This document shows, in pieces, positions 16,132-21,019 of a stretch of DNA of 21,019 bases (positions are counted from its first letter, which is position 1; each line of letters opens with the position of its first letter). Below the pieces are notes generated by a model. That model searched no databases. It saw only the letters and a list, made by a program, of their open reading frames with translations, and was not told the DNA's origin. Source of the DNA: JAXDLK01 sp034666665 (lineage in GTDB: Bacteria > Desulfobacterota > Binatia > JACPRU01); the NCBI GenBank assembly GCA_034666665.1, contig JAXDLK010000195.1, forward strand, positions 1 to 21,019, given 5' to 3'. The translations under genes and the position numbers were made by a program.

Positions 16132-16803
16132 TCACGCCGGATCCTTGATCAGCGTGCCGCGCACCCAGTCCCACAGCGGCACGGTGACGTTGAAGTTCCA
16201 GTGCCGCATGAGCCTCGGATCGTGATGGATCTCGTGGTGCCGGCGGAGGAACGAGACCGCCCGCACCCGACCGATCGGGCTCTCCGGCGGCAGGTGATAC
16301 GCGAGGTGCAACCATTCGTAGAGGAGCGCATACGCCATGGCGGTCGCGGTGTAGAGGAGCGCCACGTTCCGGCCGACGATCAGCCACAGCGCCCCGGCCA
16401 CGGGCGCGAGGCTCGCGAAGATCAGGAACAGCCCGTAGGCGGGGATCAGCACCAGGCGAAACTCGCGGCGGTCGCGCATCTGCATGTCGCCGGCGACGTA
16501 GAGCGCGTGATGCTCGGGGGTGTGCCGCGTGTAGAGGAGCGGCGCGACCGGGCTCCGGCGGTGGAGGAGGTCCCGGTGGATCCGCCACTCGTTCGCGTTG
16601 GTGATCACGTACGTGAGCGGGACCGCGAGGAGCTCCCACCCGGTCACGTCGTCGAGACCGGCGAGCGCCGAGGCCACGACGGCGATCGCGAACGCGGAGG
16701 GGATCGCGAGATGCAGCCACGGCAGGTACCAGGACGGCACGCGCGCGAGCAGCTCCGCGCGCAGCCGCTCCCGCTCGTCGACACGCGTACGCGCCTGCGT
16801 CAC
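16132..16803 (-). CDS. Sterol desaturase/fatty acid hydroxylase-type membrane protein
   Basis: A membrane di-iron oxygenase of the fatty acid hydroxylase superfamily, 223 residues. The histidine boxes that hold iron are all present: H76-x4-H81 (IHRDLLH), H94-x3-H98-H99 (HTPEHH), H166-x3-H170 (HLAYH) and H189-H190...H193-H194 (RRHHEIHHD). Hydrophobic segments at about 27-50, 57-70, 115-145 and 146-162 should span the membrane. The GTG at 16803 is chosen as start because the open frame further upstream runs into the divergent promoter region of the next gene. Substrate could be a sterol, hopanoid, carotenoid or acyl chain; nothing nearby decides it. A lipid A acyltransferase follows, so envelope lipid modification is an inference. 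Confidence 0.85.
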   Translation of the reverse strand: MTQARTRVDERERLRAELLARVPSWYLPWLHLAIPSAFAIAVVASALAGLDDVTGWELLAVPLTYVITNANEWRIHRDLLHRRSPVAPLLYTRHTPEHHALYVAGDMQMRDRREFRLVLIPAYGLFLIFASLAPVAGALWLIVGRNVALLYTATAMAYALLYEWLHLAYHLPPESPIGRVRAVSFLRRHHEIHHDPRLMRHWNFNVTVPLWDWVRGTLIKDPA

Positions 16804-16866
16804 CGGGCAACTGTAACGGCGGCGGTCCGCTCCGCCAAGGCGCCCCGCCGCATCGGCAATTCTTCG

Positions 16867-16896
16867 TTGACACCCGTGGCCGCGGCCCGGTAGCCT
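16867..16896 (+). promoter_or_regulatory. Candidate promoter for the beta-propeller operon
   Basis: A perfect -35 TTGACA (16867-16872) is followed after 18 bases by TAGCCT (16891-16896), 49 bases before the start of the propeller gene. The -35 is the best consensus box seen among the intergenic regions here. The -10 matches only at T, A and the final T. Confidence 0.5.
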
Positions 16897-16944
16897 TTCG
16901 CCTGCTTTCCGACAATTCGATCGGTCTCCAGCGGAGGACCCTCC

Positions 16945-18462
16945 ATGCATTCGGCGACCCGCGCAGTTGCCGCGCTCGTCTTCGCATCGCTTCTCGCCGG
17001 CGCGGCGAATGCCGCCGACTGGCCGATGTACGGCCGCGATCTCCGCCGCAGCTTTCACGACCCCAGCGAGCGAGCGCTCTCGCCCGCGAACGTCGCGCAG
17101 CTGGTGCGGAAGTGGTTCTTTCCCACGCTCGATGCGGTCACCGCCTCGCCCGCGGTGGTGAACGGCGTCGTCTACGTCGGCTCCTGGGACGGGAGCTTCT
17201 ACGCGATCGATGCGGCCACCGGACTGCAGAAGTGGAAGTTCACGATCGATGCGTACACCCCGGCGAACCCCGACCCGCAGATGCTCGGCCTCAACTACCC
17301 GGACCGTCTGACCAACGACGGCGGCGTGATCACGTCGTCGGCGGCGGTGACCGGCGGTCGGGTGTACTTCGGCGGCGGCAAGACGGTGTACGCCCTCGAT
17401 GCCGCCACCGGGTCCCCAGTCTGGAGGAGCGTCATCTGCGGCAACCCCGAAGCTGCCGACTGCAAGAACGACTCGCTGGACCCGACCCGCGTCTTCTCCT
17501 CGCCCGCCGTCTTCGACGGCAAGGTGTTCGTCGGCCACACCCAGGACGGCCAGAAGGTCTCCGGTAAGGGATACCGCGGCGGCCTCGAGGCGCTCGACGT
17601 CGCGACCGGCGCGATCGTCTGGCGATTCGAGACCGACCCGGAGCTCGACAATGGAGCACCGAGGGTCGGGCCGAACGGCAAGGTCGTCGGGCGGAACCGG
17701 AGCTGCGGCGGCGTCTGGTCATCGGCGGCGATCGATCCCGAGAGCCGGCTCCTGTTCTTCAATACCTCGGACTGCAACTACGACGCTCCTCCCCCGTACC
17801 ATGAAGCGATCATCGCGCTGCAGGTAGACGACGGCTCGCTCGCCTGGGTGCACAGACCACGTGAGGAGGACACCTGCGACTACGACTTGGGCGCCACACC
17901 GAACGTGATCGATGTCGCCGGCGGGAAGTACGTCGGCAGCGGCGACAAAGATGGCAGCTACCGGCTGCTCGATCGCACGACGGGTCTGCCCGTCTGGTCG
18001 AAGCGCGTGGTCGAGGGCGGAGTCGCCGGCGGGTTCATCGGCTCGACCGCGTTCGACGGACGGCGCGTCTACGGCGCCACCGCGCTCGGCGACTTTCCAC
18101 AGCCACAGTGCGCCTCCACTCCGGCCTTCCAGGACCCTAGCATGCACGCCTTCGACGTCGATCCGACGTCGCTCGGCAATAGAATCGCCTGGCAGGCCGA
18201 CGGCAACCAGTCGTTCGGCGCATCGGTGGTAGCGAACGGCGTGGTCCTGGTCGGCACCATGATCGAGCACGTCGTCCGTGCCTACGATGCCGACAGCGGC
18301 GAGCTGCTGGTGCGACTTCCGATGCCCGCCTCGGTCAGCTCGAGCCCGGTCGTCGTCGACGGCATGGTCTTCGTCGGCAGCGGCGACTCCCATCAGCCGA
18401 CCGGAAGCGGCGTGCATGCGTTCGCGCTGCCGCTTTCCGCACTGCCTGACGCGACGCCATGA
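16945..18462 (+). CDS. Secreted PQQ-type beta-propeller protein (quinoprotein dehydrogenase-like)
   Basis: A 505-residue exported protein with a signal peptide at residues 1-23 (hydrophobic ALVFASLLAGA, then ANA before A24). The mature part is built from PQQ-type propeller blades with the pattern VYVGSWDGSFYAIDAATG-x-KW. They recur as VYFGGGKTVYALDAATGSPVW, LEALDVATGAIVWRF and later YVGSGDKDGSYRLLDRTTG. Six or more Cys (in VICGN, DCKND, SCGGV, DCNYD, DTCDY, PQCAS) suggest disulfides outside the cytoplasm. There is no CxxCH haem motif in it. GGAGG lies 7 bases before ATG 16945. Whether it binds PQQ or is a non-enzymatic propeller is undecided; resemblance to polyvinyl alcohol and alcohol dehydrogenases is general. 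Its stop overlaps the next start as ATGA. Confidence 0.87.
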   Translation: MHSATRAVAALVFASLLAGAANAADWPMYGRDLRRSFHDPSERALSPANVAQLVRKWFFPTLDAVTASPAVVNGVVYVGSWDGSFYAIDAATGLQKWKFTIDAYTPANPDPQMLGLNYPDRLTNDGGVITSSAAVTGGRVYFGGGKTVYALDAATGSPVWRSVICGNPEAADCKNDSLDPTRVFSSPAVFDGKVFVGHTQDGQKVSGKGYRGGLEALDVATGAIVWRFETDPELDNGAPRVGPNGKVVGRNRSCGGVWSSAAIDPESRLLFFNTSDCNYDAPPPYHEAIIALQVDDGSLAWVHRPREEDTCDYDLGATPNVIDVAGGKYVGSGDKDGSYRLLDRTTGLPVWSKRVVEGGVAGGFIGSTAFDGRRVYGATALGDFPQPQCASTPAFQDPSMHAFDVDPTSLGNRIAWQADGNQSFGASVVANGVVLVGTMIEHVVRAYDADSGELLVRLPMPASVSSSPVVVDGMVFVGSGDSHQPTGSGVHAFALPLSALPDATP

Positions 18463-19052
18463 GCCGAGCGCTTCCGCTGCTCCTCGCCGCTCTGCTGATG
18501 GCTTCCGCGACGCCGGCGTGGCCCTTCTCGAACGGCATCGCCGGCCAGACGTGCACCGGCAGCAATTGCCACAACCCGCAGCCGCTGCCGATCACCGCGC
18601 TCTGTCTGGAAGGACTGCCGGACGACGCCCAGTACGACCCGGCGAAGCGCTACCGCCTGCGGATCACCGTGCACGGCATCAACGTGCGCCTCGACGTCGG
18701 CGACCCGGGGGCGGCGCTGGCGGGGTTCTCGCTCCGCGCGAAGACCGGGACGTTCTTCACGATCGACCGCACGACCACGCTCTGGAACCGCAGCGTCGTC
18801 AGTCACTCGGCCGAGGGGAACCGGCGGACGGAGTGGGAAGTCGACTGGCAACCGAGCCTGACGGCGGCGAGCGAGACGTTCACGCTCGCGGGAAACGCCG
18901 TGAACGGCAACCGCGGGAACGACGACGGCGATCTCTGGAACCGAGCCACGTTCGCCGCGAGCGCCTCTCCGAGTCCATCGGCGACCCCCGGATCGTTCTG
19001 CACCGATCCGGCGCTCCCGGCTCCGGTGTACGTGCCGGAGCCGGCGCACTAG
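18459..19052 (+). CDS. Secreted C-x4-C-H protein, choice-of-anchor V-like
   Basis: A 197-residue exported protein: signal peptide at about 1-20 (LPLLLAALLMASATPA), then FSNGIAGQTCTGSNCHNPQP. That N-terminal block (GI-x-GQ-x-C...CH) resembles the choice-of-anchor V or Reelin-like group, which usually has a C-x2-C-H. Here the spacing is C32-x4-C37-H38, so a c-type haem is not expected by the standard rule. The rest (RYRLRITVHGINVRLDVG, GFSLRAKTGTFF) looks like a beta-sandwich, followed by a Ser/Pro tail. It is translationally coupled to the propeller gene (ATGA), suggesting that the two exported proteins act together. The function is unknown. Repeat copy C begins right after the stop. Confidence 0.75.
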   Translation: MSRALPLLLAALLMASATPAWPFSNGIAGQTCTGSNCHNPQPLPITALCLEGLPDDAQYDPAKRYRLRITVHGINVRLDVGDPGAALAGFSLRAKTGTFFTIDRTTTLWNRSVVSHSAEGNRRTEWEVDWQPSLTAASETFTLAGNAVNGNRGNDDGDLWNRATFAASASPSPSATPGSFCTDPALPAPVYVPEPAH

Positions 19053-19134
19053 GGCGCGGTCCGAGCTGGCGAGGACCATCTTGCGCCCGCGAGCTCGTCT
19101 GCGAGCGCGTTCGGGGCGGTGGGGGGGTTGGCGG
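19053..19134 (+). repeat. 82-bp intergenic repeat, copy C
   Basis: First unit of the right cluster, starting one base after a stop codon. Hairpin arms are GGTCC (19058-19062) and GGACC (19073-19077) with a 10-base loop. The core GCGCCCGCGAGCTCGTCTGC is nearly identical to copy B. The next copy starts exactly 82 bases later, the same period as in the left cluster. Confidence 0.85.
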
Positions 19135-19207
19135 GGCGCGGTCCGAGCTGTGCAGGCCCGCTCCGAGCTGGCGAGGAGTATCTTGGGCCCCCGAGCTCTT
19201 TTGCGAG
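19135..19207 (+). repeat. 82-bp intergenic repeat, truncated copies D and D'
   Basis: Copy D keeps only its first 20 bases (GGCGCGGTCCGAGCTGTGCA). D' then restarts at 19155 with GGCCCGCTCCGAG. The D' hairpin is GCTCC (19160-19164) and GGAGT (19175-19179), with one G-T pair. D' stops after TTTTGCGAG, without the usual 3' part. The pattern looks like deletion between tandem units. Confidence 0.75.
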
Positions 19208-19263
19208 GGCCGGACCATTTGCGCCCGCGAGCTCTTCTGCGAGCGCGTTCGGAGAGGTGGGGT
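19208..19263 (+). repeat. 82-bp intergenic repeat, 5'-truncated copy E
   Basis: It begins at the right arm of the hairpin (CCGGACCATT) and keeps the full core GCGCCCGCGAGCTCTTCTGC, GAGCGCGTTCGG and the G-rich end. The left arm is missing, so this copy cannot form the 5' hairpin. The remaining bases to 19379 carry only a candidate promoter and the ribosome-binding site of the next gene; I see nothing else in them. Confidence 0.8.
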
Positions 19264-19291
19264 AATGGAGGGCGCGTGACGGCCCGCGCGC

Positions 19292-19320
19292 TTGACCCGC
19301 GCCACCCGGCCGCCTAGGAC
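19292..19320 (+). promoter_or_regulatory. Candidate promoter for the yellow-type propeller gene
   Basis: TTGACC (19292-19297) and TAGGAC (19315-19320) are 17 bases apart, 59 bases before the start codon. It matches the TTGAC...TAG pattern seen at the other intergenic candidates in this window. Confidence 0.35.
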
Positions 19321-19379
19321 GAGGCCGGCCGCGCTGGGAAGCGACGCGCCGAGCGGCGCCGAGAAGAGGTCGGAGGAAC

Positions 19380-20516
19380 ATGAGCCGGACACGACGGGTC
19401 CTTTCGGTCCTCCTCGTCGTCGTCCTCGTCCCGCTGGCCCTGCTCTGGTACTTCTTCGGCGGGCGACAGCGCCTCGAAGACCGGACGACGGCGCCGCTGC
19501 TCGGAAAGGCGGCGCTCGAGCGGGTCGCGGATCTCGACTATCCCCCGGGCAACGTCGCGGTGTCGGGCGACGGTCGAGTCTTCTTCACGTACCATCCGCA
19601 GGCGTCGCCGCCCGTGCAGCTCGCCGAGCTCGTCGGCGGAAAGCCGGTGCCGTACCCGAGCGCGGAGTTCCAGAAGAAGGACCCGCTGCGCTTCCAGTCC
19701 GCGCTGGCGGTACGGATCGATCGCCAGAACCGTCTCTGGGTGCTCGATCACGCCCACCTCGGATGGGGGCAGCCGAGGATCCTCGCCTTCGATCTCGCCA
19801 CCGGCAAGCTCGTCCACCACTACGACTTCCCTCGGGAGGTCGCGCGCTTTCCTTCGATGCTCAACGACTTCCAGGTCGATCCCGAAGGCAAGACGATCTA
19901 CATCTCGGAATCGAGCCCGCTGCTGCAGACGCCTGCGCTGGTCGTCTACGACTCCGTGGGACAAAGAAGCCGCCGGCTTCTGCACAGCCACCGCTCGGTC
20001 GACCCGAAGCCGTTCATCATCAACGCGCAGGGCCGCGACATGGTGATCCTCGGCTTCTTCGCGTTCAAGATCGGCGTCGACTCGATCGCGCTCGACCAGC
20101 GCGGCGAATGGCTCTACTACGGGGCGCTCAGCGGCGATCGCATGTATCGCATTCGCACCCGCGATCTGAACGACCCGTCGCTCGGGCCGTACGCGCTCGC
20201 CGCGCGGGTCGAGGACTACGCGCTGAAGCCGTTGAGCGACGGCCTCAGCATCGACGTGCGCGACAACGTCTACGTGACGGACGTCGAGCAGTCGGCGATC
20301 CTCTCGCTCGGCCCGGATCGGGGGTTGAAAACGCTGGTCAAGGACGACCGCCTGCGCTGGCCGGACGGCCTGGGCTTCGGCCCCGACGGCTGGCTGTACG
20401 TCACCTGCAGCGCTCTTCATCAGGTGATCTTCCAGAACCAGGATACGGTGCGCTCGCACGCGCCGTATCAGATCTTCCGTTTCAAGCCAGGCGTGGAGGG
20501 CGTGCCCGGTCATTGA
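19380..20516 (+). CDS. Membrane-anchored MRJP/yellow-type beta-propeller protein
   Basis: A 378-residue protein with an N-terminal membrane anchor at about residues 7-27 (VLSVLLVVVLVPLALLWYFF) preceded by Arg residues, so the bulk lies outside the cytoplasm. The rest resembles the major royal jelly/yellow family of six-bladed propellers: PPGNVAVSGDGRVFFTYHP, RLWVLDHAHLGWGQPRILAFDL, MLNDFQVDPEGKTIYISES, EWLYYGALSGDRMYRI, GLSIDVRDNVYVTDVEQ. Bacterial members are poorly characterised, and SMP-30/lactonase-like activity is possible but not shown. A GGAGG lies 3 bases before ATG 19380, rather close, with AGAGGT further up. Its last 35 bases overlap the convergent MaoC gene. Confidence 0.85.
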   Translation: MSRTRRVLSVLLVVVLVPLALLWYFFGGRQRLEDRTTAPLLGKAALERVADLDYPPGNVAVSGDGRVFFTYHPQASPPVQLAELVGGKPVPYPSAEFQKKDPLRFQSALAVRIDRQNRLWVLDHAHLGWGQPRILAFDLATGKLVHHYDFPREVARFPSMLNDFQVDPEGKTIYISESSPLLQTPALVVYDSVGQRSRRLLHSHRSVDPKPFIINAQGRDMVILGFFAFKIGVDSIALDQRGEWLYYGALSGDRMYRIRTRDLNDPSLGPYALAARVEDYALKPLSDGLSIDVRDNVYVTDVEQSAILSLGPDRGLKTLVKDDRLRWPDGLGFGPDGWLYVTCSALHQVIFQNQDTVRSHAPYQIFRFKPGVEGVPGH

Positions 20517-20982
20517 CGTCGGCCGGGGGCTCGACCGACGGGCGCCGGCCGAAGATCCCGCGGCCGGTCATGGTCATCACCTTCTCGCCCTTCTGGTTGT
20601 AGGCTTCGTAGGTCGTGCGAATGTGCCCGCGGTCCGGCTTCGACCGCGAAGGCACGACGTCGAGCACGACCGCCCGCGCCGTGAGCGTGTCCCCCGGACG
20701 GACGGGCACGAGCCACCGCACCTCGTCGACGCCCGGCGAGCCCATGCTCGCGGACCCCTTCAGCATGCCGTCGACGAGCAGCCGCATGAAGATCGATACC
20801 GTGTGCCAGCCGCTGGCGATGAGGCCGCCGTAGATCGTCGAGCGCGCGGCCTCCTCGTCGACGTGAAAGGGCTGCGGATCGAACTCGCGGGCGAACCGCA
20901 GGATCTCGTCCCGCGAAACGGTCTTGCTGCCGAGGTCGATCGTTTCACCGACGGCGAAGTCCTCGAGGTAGCGCTTCCCCAT
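20482..20982 (-). CDS. MaoC-family (R)-specific enoyl-CoA hydratase-like protein
   Basis: A 166-residue single hot-dog domain protein. The hydratase-2 motif is complete: FAREFDPQPFHVDEEAA with Asp35 and His40, followed by YGGLIASGWHT. Later VRPGDTLTARAVVLDV and the GEKVMTMTGRGIFGRRP end are typical of MaoC-type dehydratases acting on (R)-3-hydroxyacyl-CoA or polyketide/methylcitrate-like substrates. The start is ATG 20982; the frame continues open to the window edge, so a longer N-terminus cannot be ruled out. The C-terminal 11 codons overlap the opposite gene. The acyl substrate is unknown. Confidence 0.9.
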   Translation of the reverse strand: MGKRYLEDFAVGETIDLGSKTVSRDEILRFAREFDPQPFHVDEEAARSTIYGGLIASGWHTVSIFMRLLVDGMLKGSASMGSPGVDEVRWLVPVRPGDTLTARAVVLDVVPSRSKPDRGHIRTTYEAYNQKGEKVMTMTGRGIFGRRPSVEPPADVNDRARPPRLA

Positions 20983-21019
20983 CGCGCCGTTCTCGCCGAA
21001 GCCCGGAGATGAGGGAAGG

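Noticed and set aside
14946..19263. Repeat clusters as a CRISPR array
   Set aside because: Units are about 82 bases, contiguous and homologous along their full length, with no unique spacers and no cas genes nearby.
19053..19317. Short repetitive peptides encoded by the right repeat cluster
   Set aside because: Frames are open only because of high G+C, several frames are open at once, and indels between copies do not keep frame.

Overview
The window is about 70% G+C, densely packed and typical of a free-living Gram-negative bacterium. An LpxL/HtrB-type lipid A acyltransferase points to an outer membrane. The order xerC-hslV-hslU-argB-argD-argF-argG resembles deltaproteobacterial chromosomes as I remember them. 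An F420-type luciferase-like oxidoreductase, a bactofilin and a carotenoid-cleavage-type oxygenase would suit a Desulfobacterota, Binatota or Myxococcota lineage. This placement is inference from gene order and family content; there is no rRNA marker in the window.

Region 1 (1-7189, + strand): the 3' half of a Xer-type tyrosine recombinase, then hslV and hslU (ATP-dependent protease), then argB, argD, argF and argG. Several junctions overlap: xerC/hslV by 23 bp, argD/argF by GTGA, argF/argG by ATGA. Four consecutive arginine steps, from N-acetylglutamate phosphorylation to argininosuccinate, are encoded; argH is not here. A small YajD-like HNH protein overlaps the end of argG. Its last six codons and stop lie inside a 113-bp element with perfect 28-bp terminal inverted repeats (7170-7282), which separates it from the next, convergent operon.

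Region 2 (7285-11827, - strand): a compact four-gene operon read right to left: dienelactone-hydrolase-like enzyme, LLM-class flavin/F420 oxidoreductase, UbiB/ABC1-type kinase, and a four-histidine carotenoid/stilbene-type oxygenase. It suggests oxidative breakdown of a hydrophobic or aromatic substrate, but the substrate cannot be read from sequence.

Region 3 (11967-16803): a bactofilin (+) converges on a GCS2-type glutamate-cysteine ligase homologue fused to two CBS domains (-). Next come a basic Lys/Ala/Pro/Arg-rich coiled-coil protein (-), a lipid A acyltransferase (-) and a histidine-box membrane hydroxylase (-).

Region 4 (16945-20982): a secreted PQQ-type beta-propeller is translationally coupled to a secreted C-x4-C-H protein. 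A membrane-anchored royal-jelly/yellow-type propeller follows, converging with a MaoC-type hydratase (-).

The least explained structure is a family of about 82-bp GC-rich intergenic repeats in two clusters (14946-15107 and 19053-19263). Each well-preserved copy starts with a short hairpin whose paired bases change together between copies, which suggests selection on a folded RNA or single-stranded DNA. No tRNA, rRNA or CRISPR array was seen.
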